Positions 18,486 through 27,726 of a stretch of DNA of 64,000 nucleotides are shown here, piece after piece. The position numbers were made by a program, and so were the translations under genes. The DNA is taken from positions 1 through 64,000 of the forward strand of contig JACPDG010000076.1 of assembly GCA_016184125.1 (NCBI GenBank), read 5' to 3'. Source of the DNA: Candidatus Rokuibacteriota bacterium (lineage in GTDB: Bacteria > Methylomirabilota > Methylomirabilia > Rokubacteriales > CSP1-6). Each line of letters starts with the position of its first letter. The first letter of the stretch is position 1. Below the pieces are notes generated by a model. It had not been told where the DNA came from. It ran no database searches and saw nothing but the letters and a program-made list of their open reading frames with translations.

Positions 18486-18920
18486 GTGAGCTCGCAGCGG
18501 CTCGTGGGGCTCGCGCTGCTGGTGCTCGGCGCCGGCAGCCTCGTCGAGACGTTCAGGATCAAGGACGACTGGTCGGGCGCGAGGCTGATGCCGCTGCTCG
18601 TCGCGGTGGCGTTGCTCGCGCTCGGCGTCGCGCACGTCGTGTCGAGGGCGCCGGCGATGGCGCCGCCCGCGGCGGGCGAGCGCGCCGATATCGGCAGGGT
18701 CGTGCTCGCGCTCTCCGTGCTGGTCGCCTACGTGGCGCTGTTCACGACGCTCGGGTTCTTCGTGGCGACCGCGGCGCTCCTGCTCGTGCTCGTCGGCGCG
18801 CTCGGGCGGTATCGCTGGCCCGTCACCGCCGGGCTCGCGCTCGGTCTCGCCGTGGCGTGTCACGTCGTGTTCCGCGTGTGGCTCGGCATGCCGCTGCCCG
18901 ACGGCCTGCTCGGGCCCTGA
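18486..18920 (+). CDS. tctB: Tripartite tricarboxylate transporter small membrane protein (TctB)
   Basis: A 144-aa protein with four hydrophobic segments, the poorly conserved small subunit of the TTT transporter. The start is GTG at 18486 (VSSQRLVGLALLVLGAGSLV), where the first helix begins. Typical TctB features are the early glycine-rich helix, VLSVLVAYVALFTTLGFFVA and a final helix near GLALGLAVACHVVF followed by GMPLPDG. It lies six bases before tctA, which fixes the identity. It pairs with TctA to move a carboxylate into the cytoplasm. Confidence 0.85.
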   Translation: MSSQRLVGLALLVLGAGSLVETFRIKDDWSGARLMPLLVAVALLALGVAHVVSRAPAMAPPAAGERADIGRVVLALSVLVAYVALFTTLGFFVATAALLLVLVGALGRYRWPVTAGLALGLAVACHVVFRVWLGMPLPDGLLGP

Positions 18921-18926
18921 TCCGCG

Positions 18927-20423
18927 GTGGACGCGCTCAACCACCTGCTCGCGGGATTCGGCGAGGCGCTCACGTGGCAGAACCTCCTCTTCGCGCTGTT
19001 CGGCACGGTGCTCGGCACGCTCGTCGGCGTCCTGCCCGGCGTCGGGCCGACGTCGGGCATCGCGATCCTGCTGCCGCTCACCGCGTTCCTGCCGCCGACG
19101 CCGGCGATCATCATGCTCGCGGCGATCTACTACGGCGCGATGTACGGCGGCTCGACGACGGCGATCCTCGTGAACATTCCCGGCGAGGTCGCGTCGGTCG
19201 TCACCACGCTCGACGGGTACCAGATGGCGCGGCAGGGCCGGGCGGGGCCGGCGCTCGCGATCGCGGCGATCTCCTCGTTCGTCGCAGGCACGCTCGGCCT
19301 GGTCGGCCTGACGTTCTTCGCGCCGGCGCTGGCCGATCTCGCCCTGCGCGTGGGGCCGCCGGAATACTTCGGCCTCGTCGTCCTCGCGTTCAGCGTCGTC
19401 GTGAGCCTCTCCGGGGCGTCGCTCCTGAAGGGCCTCGCGGCGGGGGCGCTCGGCATCCTGGTCGCGCTCGTCGGGCTCGATCCCCAGTCGGGCGTGCGTC
19501 GCTTCTCGCTCGGCACGGCGGAACTGCTCGGCGGCATCGACTTCATCGCCGTCATCGTCGGACTCTTCGCGATCGCCGAGGTGCTGCTGGCGGTGGAACG
19601 TCGCGCCGCCGCGGTCTCGCTGGCGCCGATCGGGCGACTGATGCCGTCGTGGGCCGACATCAAGCGGTGCACCGGCGCGATGCTCCGGTCCACGGGCATC
19701 GGCTTTGCCCTCGGGATGCTTCCGGGCTGCACGCCCGGCGCGATCTCGTTCGTGGCCTACGACGTCGAGCGCCGGGTGTCGCCGTCGCGCGCGCAGTTCG
19801 GCCAGGGCGCCATCGAAGGGGTGGCGGCGCCCGAGGGCGCGAACAACGCGACCACGAGCGCGGGATTCGTCCCGTTGCTGGCGCTCGGGCTGCCGTCGAC
19901 GCCGGCGCTGGCGGTGCTCCTCAGCGGGCTCCAGATCTACGGGCTCCAGCCCGGGCCGCTGCTGTTCGAGAAGCAGCCGGCATTCGTGTGGGCGGTCATC
20001 GCGAGCATGTACATCGGCAACGTCATGCTCCTGGTCCTCAACCTGCCGCTGGTCGGGCTCTGGGCGCGGCTCGTCCACGTGCCGTACGCGGTGATGGGCC
20101 CGATGATCCTCGTCTTCAGCGTGGTGGGCGCGTTCAGCGTGCGGAACACGCTCTTCGACGTCGGCGTCGCGGTCGCGTTCGGCGTGATCGGCTACGTCAT
20201 GACCAGGCTCGGGTATCCGACCGCGCCGATGGTGCTGGCGCTGATCCTCACCCCGCTCGGCGAGAGCGCGCTGCGCCAGACGCTCAGCATGGCGGGCGGC
20301 AGCCCGGTGCTCCTCGCCACGCGGCCGCTCGCGGCACTGTTCATCGTGATCGGGGTGGCGCTGACCGCGTGGTCGCTCGTGGCGCGCCGCAAGCGTCCGG
20401 AGGCCTTCGAATCGACTGGTTGA
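18927..20423 (+). CDS. tctA: Tripartite tricarboxylate transporter permease (TctA)
   Basis: A 498-aa, roughly twelve-helix TctA-family permease, full length for the family. Characteristic segments are GVLPGVGPTSGIAILLPLTA near residue 35, YGAMYGGSTTAILVNIPGE near 70, and GIGFALGMLPGCTPGAISF near 260; these are the two inverted-repeat signature regions. A third, GAIEGVAAPEGANNATTSAG, lies near 295. The start is GTG at 18927. It uses the ion gradient with TctB and the TctC binding protein; the real substrate could be any small carboxylate. Confidence 0.95.
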   Translation: MDALNHLLAGFGEALTWQNLLFALFGTVLGTLVGVLPGVGPTSGIAILLPLTAFLPPTPAIIMLAAIYYGAMYGGSTTAILVNIPGEVASVVTTLDGYQMARQGRAGPALAIAAISSFVAGTLGLVGLTFFAPALADLALRVGPPEYFGLVVLAFSVVVSLSGASLLKGLAAGALGILVALVGLDPQSGVRRFSLGTAELLGGIDFIAVIVGLFAIAEVLLAVERRAAAVSLAPIGRLMPSWADIKRCTGAMLRSTGIGFALGMLPGCTPGAISFVAYDVERRVSPSRAQFGQGAIEGVAAPEGANNATTSAGFVPLLALGLPSTPALAVLLSGLQIYGLQPGPLLFEKQPAFVWAVIASMYIGNVMLLVLNLPLVGLWARLVHVPYAVMGPMILVFSVVGAFSVRNTLFDVGVAVAFGVIGYVMTRLGYPTAPMVLALILTPLGESALRQTLSMAGGSPVLLATRPLAALFIVIGVALTAWSLVARRKRPEAFESTG

Positions 20424-20487
20424 CCAGGGCAACGAACATCAACCCCCGGCCGGCTGGCGCCGTGTCGGGATCACGGAGGTTCCACAG

Positions 20488-21489
20488 ATGATGCGCTCGG
20501 TGTTCCGTCCACGTGTCGCACCCGTCGCCGCGGTGGTGGCCGCGCTCGTCTTCCAGATGATGCTGCTGGCTCCGGCGAGCGCGCAGGAGTATCCGACCCG
20601 GCAGATCGAGATCGTCGTCGGCTTCGCGCCCGGCGGCGGCGCCGACGTCGCCGCGCGGCTGATCTCGGGCTACGCGTCGAAGAAGTGGGGCAAGCCGGTC
20701 ACGGTCGTGAACCAGCCGGGCGCGTCCGGCATGACCGCGACCCGTCAGGTCATCAACGCGAGACCGGACGGTCACACGCTGTTCCTCGACGTGCACGCCG
20801 TCTCGTCGATGCTCTTCGCGTCGCAGAGCGACGTGCCGTACCGCATGGAGGACAAGACGCCGATCGCGCTGGTGACGTTCGACCCGGTGATCTACACGGT
20901 CAAGGCGGACTCGCCGTGGAAGACGCTGAAGGAGGTCGCCGAGGCCGCAAAGGCGAACCCGAAGAGCTTCCGCTACGGGCTCGGCGGCGTGGCGGCCGTC
21001 GCGGCGTTCTCGGTCTCGCAGTTCCTCCACGCGGCCGGCGTCCCCGTGCCGGAGACGAACAAGGTCGTGTTCGCCGGCGGCGCGCCCGCGCTGGCGGCGC
21101 TGGCGGGCGGCCACGTGGACTTCGCGGGCCAGCAGTGGAGCGAGGCGGCGCCACTGATCCTCGGCAAGAAGATCCGCGCGCTCGCGGTGGTGCACCCGAC
21201 GCGGCTGCCGACCTTCCCCGACGTGCCGACGGCGAAGGAAGCCGGGTTTCCGGAGCTGAACGTGGTGGGCTGGCAGGGGCTGTCCGGTCCGCCGAAGCTG
21301 CCGGCGAACGTGGTCGCGAAGTGGAGCGCGCTGCTCGAGGCGGCGTCCAAGGACCCGGAATTCCTCCAGCAGGCGGAGAAGGTCTACAAGGTCATCGTCC
21401 ACAAGGGGCCGGAGGCCTTCTGGCAGTTCCAGCAGGAGGAGCTGAAGAAGTACCTACCGATGGCGACCCAGATAGGGATCAGGAAGTAG
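20488..21489 (+). CDS. tctC: Tripartite tricarboxylate transporter substrate-binding protein (TctC/Bug family)
   Basis: A 333-aa periplasmic binding protein of the Bug family. A cleavable signal peptide ends at PASAQ (about residue 32), right before EYPTRQIEIVVGFAPGGGAD. That beta1-alpha1 region with PGGGxD normally holds the carboxylate of the ligand. FRYGLGGVAA, VFAGGAPALAALAGGHVDF and LPTFPDVPTAKEAGFPELNV are further family blocks. GGAGG is well spaced before ATG 20488. It completes the TctBAC set. Confidence 0.94.
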   Translation: MMRSVFRPRVAPVAAVVAALVFQMMLLAPASAQEYPTRQIEIVVGFAPGGGADVAARLISGYASKKWGKPVTVVNQPGASGMTATRQVINARPDGHTLFLDVHAVSSMLFASQSDVPYRMEDKTPIALVTFDPVIYTVKADSPWKTLKEVAEAAKANPKSFRYGLGGVAAVAAFSVSQFLHAAGVPVPETNKVVFAGGAPALAALAGGHVDFAGQQWSEAAPLILGKKIRALAVVHPTRLPTFPDVPTAKEAGFPELNVVGWQGLSGPPKLPANVVAKWSALLEAASKDPEFLQQAEKVYKVIVHKGPEAFWQFQQEELKKYLPMATQIGIRK

Positions 21490-21491
21490 GC

Positions 21492-21683
21492 TCGCGCTCC
21501 GTCGCGCCGGCGCTTGACCTCCTCGATGAATCCGCCGCCGCGCGCGGCGACGGTAGCCACCACCGGCATCGCGGTGTCGAGGAGCGCGCGCACCGCCTCG
21601 ACGAATGCGCGTGACAGGCACTCCATCTTGCCGATCTCGTCCACCGCTACCGGACCGAACAGCCCCATCGCGGCCGTGGGGTC
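21492..21683 (-). pseudogene. Fragment of a THEP1-type nucleoside-triphosphatase
   Basis: About 60 residues on the minus strand read VAVDEIGKMECLSRAFVEA, followed by MPVVATVAARGGGFIEEVK. This is the Walker B region and following helix of the archaeal/bacterial THEP1-like NTPase family (VIDEIGKME is its hallmark). The P-loop half and the C-terminus are missing, and the frame has no suitable start. The fragment abuts the tctC stop. Confidence 0.65.
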
Positions 21684-22145
21684 CAGTGCCGGGCGGGCGC
21701 TGCCCGACCTGCCACCTGTTCGGTCCGCCCTCCGTTCCGGCCATTCATCCGGTGATGTGGTGAGGCGCCGCCATTCATGCGGGTCCTCACCACTCCAGAT
21801 CCCAGTGTCGCTGGACCTTACCGGAGTGGTGCCCCGCCGACGGACCGTCGGCCAGGACCGCCGCGTCGCGGCCGAGGTCCTCACCGGCGACCTGCCCGCG
21901 CCCGTGAAGCACTTCAACCCGCCCGCGTCGAGACGATCGCGCCGCTCGCGTTCCCCGACGCCGCCTTCGCGGTCGACCTGATCTTCGCCTGACGCGCTAG
22001 ACAGTCAGAGTGGGGGCCCCGACAGGCGTGTGTCCAGGAAGGTAGGTGTGTGCAGCGGGAGGCAGTCGTTCACGGGCTCTGAGCGGCGCGCGGCCGGACC
22101 TGGGCGTCGAGGGCGGCCGGGCGTCGCGTCCACCGTGGCGTACGG
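21684..22145. other. Intergenic stretch with an unrecognised plus-strand remnant
   Basis: Between about 21830 and 21992 the plus strand reads VGQDRRVAAEVLTGDLPAP then, after a shift of one frame, VETIAPLAFPDAAFAVDLIF and a stop. The two pieces look like consecutive parts of one protein C-terminus split by a frameshift, but I do not recognise the family. The rest of the stretch holds no supported gene. Confidence 0.4.
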
Positions 22146-22151
22146 TACAAT
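22146..22151 (+). promoter_or_regulatory. -10 box of the uvrD-like helicase gene
   Basis: TACAAT ends seven bases before the ATG at 22158, so transcription should start at or next to the start codon. No ribosome site fits between. The -35 region is weak. This suggests a leaderless message. Confidence 0.4.
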
Positions 22152-22157
22152 CCGCTG

Positions 22158-24314
22158 ATGCCCGCTGGCCTCGAGTCCCTGCTCGACGATCTCAATCCCG
22201 CGCAGCGCGACGCGGTGACCGCCGGCGACGGGCCGCTGCTCGTGCTGGCCGGCGCCGGGAGCGGCAAGACCCGCGTGATCGCCTACCGCATCGCGTGGCT
22301 CATCGCGCGGCGCGGCGTGTCGCCGCGCAGCATCCTGGCGGTGACGTTCACGAACAAGGCCGCCGAGGAGATGGCGAAGCGCGTGGCCGCGCTGCTGGCG
22401 CCGATCGGCGTGTCGCCCCCGCTGATCGCGACCTTCCACTCCGCGTGCGTCAGGATCCTGCGCCAGCACGGCCGCCACGTCGGGCTCGACCCGCGCTTCA
22501 CCATCTACGACGAGGACGACCGGCTCGCGCTGGTGAAGGAGTGCATGAAGGAGGGCGGGCTCGCCGAGAAGTCGTTCACACCGAGCATGGTCGTCCACCG
22601 GATCTCGTACCTGAAGAACCACATGGTGAGCGTGCAGGACGCGCTGCGCGACGCCCGCGGCCCGTGGGAGCAGAAGGCGGCGCTCGTCTACTCCCGCTAC
22701 GAGAAGCGGCTGCGGGAGACCGCGGGCGTCGACTTCGACGACCTGCTCCTGACCACGGTGCGCCTGCTCCGCGACGTGCCGGACGTGCTGCGCTACTACC
22801 GCGAGCGCTGGCAGCACCTGCTCGTCGACGAGTACCAGGACACCAACCGCGCGCAGTACGAGATCGTGCGCCGGCTGACGGCGGAGCACCGCAACGTGTG
22901 CGTCGTCGGAGACAGCGACCAGGCGATCTATGCATGGCGCGGCGCCGACATCCGGAACATCCTCGACTTCGAGAAGGACTACCCGGGCACGAGGGCCATC
23001 CGCCTCGAGCAGAACTACCGGTCCACGAAGCGCATCCTCTCGCTTGCCGCCGGCGTGATCGCGAACAACGTCCGGCGCAAGGAGAAGACGCTCTGGACGG
23101 AAAATCCCGAGGGCGTGCGGGCGCGCGTGTACCGGGCGTGGGACGAGCACGAGGAGGCGAGCTTCGTCGCCCAGACGATGCTCACCGTGCGGGGCGAGGG
23201 CGTCGCCTGGGACGACATGGCGGTCTTCTACCGCACGAACGCCCAGTCGCGCGTGCTCGAGGACGCGCTCAGACGCGGGCGCATCCCGTACGTGATCGTG
23301 GGTGGCGTGCGGTTTTACGAGCGCAAGGAGATCAAGGACACGCTCGCGTACCTCAGGCTCGTCATCAACCCGGCGGACGACGTCGCGTTCCGCCGGGCGA
23401 TCGGCGCGCCGGCGCGCGGAATCGGCGCCACGACGCTCGCGCGGCTGGAAGACGTCGCGGCGCGCGAGGGCAGAGCGCTGCTCGCGCTGGCGGCGGACCC
23501 GCCGGCCGACGTCCGCGGCAAGGCCCGCAAGGGGCTCGAGGACTTTGCCGGCGTCATCGCGCACCTCGGCCGCGAGCGGCAGACCTCGGCGCCTCCGGCG
23601 CTCATCGACTCCCTGCTCCGGGTGTCGGGGTATCGCAAGGCGCTCGAGCAGGAGCGGTCGCCGGAGGCGCAGGCGCGGCTCGAGAACCTCGAGGAGTTCA
23701 TCGCGGCCGCGGAGGAGTATTTCCGCGGCGAGCCCGACGGCACGCTGGAGGGCTTCCTCGACAGCGTCGCGCTGCTGAGCGATATCGACGAGCTCAAGAC
23801 GGGCGAGTCCCGCGTGACGCTGATGACGCTGCACTCGGCGAAGGGCCTCGAGTTCCCGGTGGTGTTCCTGACCGGGCTCGAGGAAGGCGTGTTCCCGCAC
23901 TCCCGCTCGATGGAGGACCCGGAACAGCTCGAGGAGGAGCGGCGGCTCTGCTACGTCGGTCTCACCCGGGCGGAGCACCGCGTCTACCTGTCGTGGGCCC
24001 TCCATCGCCGCATCCACGGCTACGACGTCGGCCAACCGTCGCGGTTCCTGAAGGAGATGCCCGAGGACGAGCTCGAGCCGCTCAACGTCCGGCGCGAGCC
24101 GCGGTTCGAGCCGGCGTCGCCGGCCATCGAGGCGTCGCCGGCCGAGGAGGACTGGCCGATCCGCGTGGGCGCGAAGGTGCGCCACGCCCGCTTCGGCGAG
24201 GGGCTGGTGGTCGGTGTCGAGCGCGACGGTTCGGACACGATCGTGACGGTCGGCTTCGCGAGCGTCGGCCGCAGGCGCCTGTCGCTCCAGTACGCTCAGC
24301 TGGAAGAACTGTGA
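22158..24314 (+). CDS. UvrD/PcrA-type ATP-dependent DNA helicase
   Basis: A 718-aa superfamily-1A 3'-5' helicase for nucleotide excision and mismatch repair and for clearing replication blocks. The motifs appear in order: Q motif LNPAQRDAV near residue 13, Walker A AGAGSGKTRVI near 30, Walker B LLVDEYQDTN near 217, motif III VVGDSDQAIYAWRGAD, motif IV QNYRST, motif V TLHSAKGLEFPVVF near 557 and motif VI YVGLTRAEHRVYL near 597. The C-terminus (VGAKVRHARFGEGLVVGVE) is the small Tudor-like domain of PcrA that binds RNA polymerase. It is a single-gene unit; the -10 box lies directly at the ATG. Confidence 0.95.
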   Translation: MPAGLESLLDDLNPAQRDAVTAGDGPLLVLAGAGSGKTRVIAYRIAWLIARRGVSPRSILAVTFTNKAAEEMAKRVAALLAPIGVSPPLIATFHSACVRILRQHGRHVGLDPRFTIYDEDDRLALVKECMKEGGLAEKSFTPSMVVHRISYLKNHMVSVQDALRDARGPWEQKAALVYSRYEKRLRETAGVDFDDLLLTTVRLLRDVPDVLRYYRERWQHLLVDEYQDTNRAQYEIVRRLTAEHRNVCVVGDSDQAIYAWRGADIRNILDFEKDYPGTRAIRLEQNYRSTKRILSLAAGVIANNVRRKEKTLWTENPEGVRARVYRAWDEHEEASFVAQTMLTVRGEGVAWDDMAVFYRTNAQSRVLEDALRRGRIPYVIVGGVRFYERKEIKDTLAYLRLVINPADDVAFRRAIGAPARGIGATTLARLEDVAAREGRALLALAADPPADVRGKARKGLEDFAGVIAHLGRERQTSAPPALIDSLLRVSGYRKALEQERSPEAQARLENLEEFIAAAEEYFRGEPDGTLEGFLDSVALLSDIDELKTGESRVTLMTLHSAKGLEFPVVFLTGLEEGVFPHSRSMEDPEQLEEERRLCYVGLTRAEHRVYLSWALHRRIHGYDVGQPSRFLKEMPEDELEPLNVRREPRFEPASPAIEASPAEEDWPIRVGAKVRHARFGEGLVVGVERDGSDTIVTVGFASVGRRRLSLQYAQLEEL

Positions 24315-24330
24315 CGCCCGGTCAGCGGAC

Positions 24331-24379
24331 CGGTGGGGGGGCTTGGGGGAGGAGCGGCGGCGCGCTCCCCCCCATGATG
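24331..24379 (+). repeat. Dispersed repeat, partial copy upstream of gatC
   Basis: A G7-run, a short G-rich link and a final CCCCCCCATGATG correspond to the G/C-run end of the dispersed repeat described at 54712-55022. The inner part is divergent. Its terminal ATGs are not in the gatC frame. Confidence 0.55.
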
Positions 24380-24384
24380 AAGAA

Positions 24385-24672
24385 TTGATCTCCCGGCAGG
24401 ACGTCGAGCACGTCGCGCGGCTGGCGCGCCTCGCGCTGACCGATGCCGAGAAGGAACGGATGGAGGCCGAGCTGTCGTCGATCCTCGAGTACATCGACAA
24501 GCTCCGCGCGCTCGACGTCGAAGGGGTCGAGCCGACCTCCCACGCGGTGCCGCTCGTGAACGTCATGCGCGACGACGAGGTCCGGCCCTGCTTGCCGGCC
24601 GGCGCGATGCTCGCGAACGCGCCCGATCGCGCCGGCGACAGTGTCCGTGTCCCGCGGATCATCGAGGACTGA
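24385..24672 (+). CDS. gatC: Asp-tRNA(Asn)/Glu-tRNA(Gln) amidotransferase subunit C
   Basis: A 95-aa GatC, normal length. It forms the belt that holds GatA and GatB together in the enzyme converting Glu-tRNA(Gln) and Asp-tRNA(Asn). The N-terminus [19 protein letters not shown] and the later [19 protein letters not shown] and PLVNVMRDD are the family's conserved blocks. I place the start at TTG 24385, since family members begin M-I-S-R/K at this point. The two ATGs in the repeat just upstream (24374, 24377) are in another frame. It is followed by a repeat and then gatA. Confidence 0.9.
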   Translation: MISRQDVEHVARLARLALTDAEKERMEAELSSILEYIDKLRALDVEGVEPTSHAVPLVNVMRDDEVRPCLPAGAMLANAPDRAGDSVRVPRIIED

Positions 24673-24673
24673 C

Positions 24674-24771
24674 ATCATGGGGGGACTATCGAAGCCCCCC
24701 AAGCCCCCCGCGCTCGGAGCGCCCCGGCAAAGCCGTGGCGCTCCTCGACGACCCGCTTCGTTCAACGGCTA
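24674..24771 (+). repeat. Dispersed repeat between gatC and gatA, overlapping the gatA start
   Basis: A near-complete copy in the orientation beginning ATCATGGGGGGACTATCGAAG, with C6-runs, the GC palindrome and the distal arm ending at about TTCAACGG. It starts two bases after the gatC stop and runs some 95 bases into the gatA reading frame. Confidence 0.8.
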
Positions 24772-26185
24772 CCGGCGCGGCGACTTCACGCCCGAGGACA
24801 CGGCGCGAGCGCACCTCGAACGCATCGAGCGCCTCGACGCGCGCGTCGCCGCCTACCTCACCGTGACGGCCGATCACGCGCGCCGCGCGGCGCGCGCGTC
24901 GGCGGAACGGTACCGGAGCGGCCGTCCGCTGGGACCGCTCGACGGCGTCCCCGTGGCGCTGAAGGATGTCCTCTGCACCGCGGGAGTCACCTCGACGTGT
25001 GGATCGAGGATCCTCGAACGCTTCGTGCCGCCCTACGATGCGACGGTCGTGGCGAGGCTCCACGCCGCCGGCGCCGTCATGCTCGGCAAGGCGAACATGG
25101 ACGAGTTCGCGATGGGCTCGTCCACCGAGCACTCCGCGTTCAAGCCGACGCGCAACCCGTGGGACCTCGCGCGGGTGCCCGGCGGCTCCTCGGGGGGCTC
25201 GGCGGCCGCGGTCGGCGGCCGGCTCGCGACGGTCGCGCTCGGGACCGATACCGGTGGGTCGATCCGCCAGCCCGCGGCGTTCTGCGGTGTCGTCGGCGTC
25301 AAGCCGACGTACGGCCGCGTGTCGCGTTACGGGCTCATCGCGTTCGCGTCGTCGCTGGACCAGGTGGGGCCGCTCTCCCGCGACGTCACGGATGCCGCCG
25401 CGACGCTGTCCGTCATCGCGGGCACGGACCCGCTGGACGCCACGAGCGTCGACACGGCCGTCGGCGACTACGTCGCGGCGCTCGGCGATGACGTCACGGG
25501 GCTCACGATCGGGGTTCCCGGCGAGTACTTCGCGGCCGGCATCGACCCGGAGGTCGAGCGCGCGGTGCGGGATGCGATCGCGGTGCTCGAAGGGCTCGGC
25601 GTGAAGGCCGAGCGGGTGTCCCTGCCGGCCACCGAGTACGGCATCGCCGTCTACTACATCATCGCGCCCGCCGAGGCCTCGTCGAACCTCGCGCGCTACG
25701 ACGGCGTGAAGTACGGCCTGCGCGTCCCCGGGAAGGACCTGATCGAGATGTCGAGCCAGACGCGGGCCGCCGGTTTCGGGGCGGAAGTGAAGCGGCGGGT
25801 GATGCTCGGCACGTATTCGCTGTCCGCGGGGTACCACGACGCGTACTACGGGCGCGCGCAGAAGGTCCGGACGCTCGTCAAGCGCGACTTCGACTCCGTG
25901 TTCGGCCGCGTGGACCTGATCGTCGCGCCCACGACCCCGAACGTCGCGTTCAGGCACGGTGAGAAGGCCGACCCGCTCGCGATGTACCTGAACGACGTCT
26001 TCACCGTCCCCGCGAGCCTCGCCGGGCTGCCGGCGCTCTCCGTGCCGTGCGGCTTCACGCGCGCCGGCCTGCCGATCGGGCTGCAGCTCATCGGCCGCGC
26101 CTTCGACGAATCGACATTGTTCCGGCTCGCGTACGCGTACGAGCAAGCCACGGACTGGCACACGCGCCGCCCGGAGCTGCCATGA
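24677..26185 (+). CDS. gatA: Asp-tRNA(Asn)/Glu-tRNA(Gln) amidotransferase subunit A
   Basis: A 502-aa amidase-signature enzyme that releases ammonia from glutamine for the GatCAB complex. The Ser-cisSer-Lys triad is present: Lys in PVALKDVLC (about residue 95), cis-Ser in [11 protein letters not shown] (about 170) and nucleophile Ser in [12 protein letters not shown] (about 193). The family body begins at [18 protein letters not shown]. The first 31 residues ([18 protein letters not shown] and onward) are encoded by the dispersed repeat and replace the usual short N-terminal helix. The ATG at 24677 is the repeat's own and is the only sensible start. The stop overlaps gatB as ATGA. Confidence 0.93.
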   Translation: MGGLSKPPKPPALGAPRQSRGAPRRPASFNGYRRGDFTPEDTARAHLERIERLDARVAAYLTVTADHARRAARASAERYRSGRPLGPLDGVPVALKDVLCTAGVTSTCGSRILERFVPPYDATVVARLHAAGAVMLGKANMDEFAMGSSTEHSAFKPTRNPWDLARVPGGSSGGSAAAVGGRLATVALGTDTGGSIRQPAAFCGVVGVKPTYGRVSRYGLIAFASSLDQVGPLSRDVTDAAATLSVIAGTDPLDATSVDTAVGDYVAALGDDVTGLTIGVPGEYFAAGIDPEVERAVRDAIAVLEGLGVKAERVSLPATEYGIAVYYIIAPAEASSNLARYDGVKYGLRVPGKDLIEMSSQTRAAGFGAEVKRRVMLGTYSLSAGYHDAYYGRAQKVRTLVKRDFDSVFGRVDLIVAPTTPNVAFRHGEKADPLAMYLNDVFTVPASLAGLPALSVPCGFTRAGLPIGLQLIGRAFDESTLFRLAYAYEQATDWHTRRPELP

Positions 26186-27681
26186 GCCGGTCGAGAGGGT
26201 TCGAGGTGATCATCGGGCTCGAGGTCCACGCGCAGCTGCTGACGCGCTCGAAGATGTTCTGCGGCTGCCCGACGACGTTCGGCGCCGCTCCGAACTCGCA
26301 GACGTGCCCGATCTGCCAGGGGATGCCGGGTGTGCTGCCCGTGGTGAATCGCCGCGCGATCGAGCTCGCGGTGCGTAGCGCGCTCGCCCTCGACTGCCGC
26401 ATCAACCCGGGGTGCCGGTTCGCGCGCAAGCACTACTACTACCCGGACATGCCGAAGAACTTCCAGATCAGCCAGTACGAGGAGCCGCTCGCCGAGGACG
26501 GCTGGCTCGAGATCGAGGTGGACGAGACCACGAAGCGCGTCGGCATCCAGCGGCTGCACCTCGAGGAAGACGTCGGCAAGCTCGTGCACGAGGGCGCGTT
26601 CGAGACCGCGCAGGCGAGCCTGGTCGATTACAACCGCTCGGGCGTGCCGCTCATGGAGACGGTGTCGAAGCCGGACATCCGCTCGCCCGAGGAGGCCGCG
26701 GCCTACCTGAAGGCGTTCCGCGCGGTCCTCGTCTCCCTCGGGGTCTGCGACGGGAACATGGAAGAGGGGTCGCTCCGCTGCGACGCCAACATCTCGCTCC
26801 GCCCACGCGGCGCCAGCGAGCTCGGGACGAAGGTCGAGATCAAGAACATGAACTCGTTCCGGAACGTGAAGGCGGCGCTCGAGTACGAGGTCGGGCGGCA
26901 GGCGAAGGCGCTCGCCGCCGGCGAGCGGATCGTGCAGGAGACGCGGCTGTGGGAGGCGGAGCGCGGCTACACCCGCTCGATGCGCTCGAAGGAGTACGCG
27001 CACGACTACCGCTACTTCCCCGAGCCCGACCTCGTCCCGCTCCGGCTCGACCCGGCCTGGGTGGACGGGATCCGTGCGGCGCTCCCGGAGCTGCCGCGCG
27101 CCACGCGCCAGCGGTTCATCGACGCGTACCAGCTTCCCGCGTACGACGCGGAGGTGCTGACCCAGAGCCGGGCCCTCGCCGACTACTACGAGGAGGTCGT
27201 CAAGGCGCTGACGGCGGGGCGGGCGCCGAGCGCGGCGCTCCCGGCGCTCGGCGAGCCCGCGAAGATCGCCTCCAACTGGGTGATGTCCGAGCTCCTTCGC
27301 GAGCTGCCGGCGGACGACGAGGCCGCGATCAGGAGCTCGCGCGTGCCTCCGCAGAACCTCGCGGCCCTCGTCATGTTGATCGCGGACGGCACGATCAGCG
27401 GCAAGATCGCCAAGGACGTCTTCAAGAAGATGTTCGAGACCGGCGAGAGCGCCGGGACGATCGTCGAGCGGGAAGGGCTCACGCAGGTCGCCGACGAGGG
27501 CGAGCTCCTCGCCGTCGTCGACCGCGTCATCGCCGAGAACCCGAAGGCCGTCGAGGACTTCCGGAAGGGCAAGGCGGCGGCCGCCAAGGCGCTCGTCGGG
27601 CAGGTCATGAAGGCCACGCGCGGCAAGGCGAACCCCGCCCTGGCCAACCGGCTCGTCGAGGAACGGCTCCGGGCCGTCTGA
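26182..27681 (+). CDS. gatB: Asp-tRNA(Asn)/Glu-tRNA(Gln) amidotransferase subunit B
   Basis: A 499-aa GatB, which activates the misacylated tRNA with ATP and receives ammonia from GatA. It opens with [20 protein letters not shown], has the zinc site cysteines in CGCPTTF and [40 protein letters not shown], and the C-terminal YqeY-like tail domain. The ATG at 26182 overlaps the gatA stop. Length and domains are complete. Its presence means this organism makes Gln-tRNA and/or Asn-tRNA by transamidation. Confidence 0.96.
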   Translation: MSRSRGFEVIIGLEVHAQLLTRSKMFCGCPTTFGAAPNSQTCPICQGMPGVLPVVNRRAIELAVRSALALDCRINPGCRFARKHYYYPDMPKNFQISQYEEPLAEDGWLEIEVDETTKRVGIQRLHLEEDVGKLVHEGAFETAQASLVDYNRSGVPLMETVSKPDIRSPEEAAAYLKAFRAVLVSLGVCDGNMEEGSLRCDANISLRPRGASELGTKVEIKNMNSFRNVKAALEYEVGRQAKALAAGERIVQETRLWEAERGYTRSMRSKEYAHDYRYFPEPDLVPLRLDPAWVDGIRAALPELPRATRQRFIDAYQLPAYDAEVLTQSRALADYYEEVVKALTAGRAPSAALPALGEPAKIASNWVMSELLRELPADDEAAIRSSRVPPQNLAALVMLIADGTISGKIAKDVFKKMFETGESAGTIVEREGLTQVADEGELLAVVDRVIAENPKAVEDFRKGKAAAAKALVGQVMKATRGKANPALANRLVEERLRAV

Positions 27682-27683
27682 AG

Positions 27684-27713
27684 TTCTGGCTTTCGCGGGC
27701 CGGCCGCTATAAT
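27684..27713 (+). promoter_or_regulatory. ftsE promoter
   Basis: A consensus -10 box TATAAT (27708-27713) lies 13 bases before the ftsE ATG. A poor -35 candidate TTCTGG lies 18 bases upstream of it. The leader would be only about seven bases. Confidence 0.45.
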
Positions 27714-27726
27714 CGAACTGCCCGTC

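Noticed and set aside
24374..24379. ATG codons at the repeat end as the gatC start
   Set aside because: They are out of frame with GatC; the TTG at 24385 gives the standard M-I-S-R beginning.
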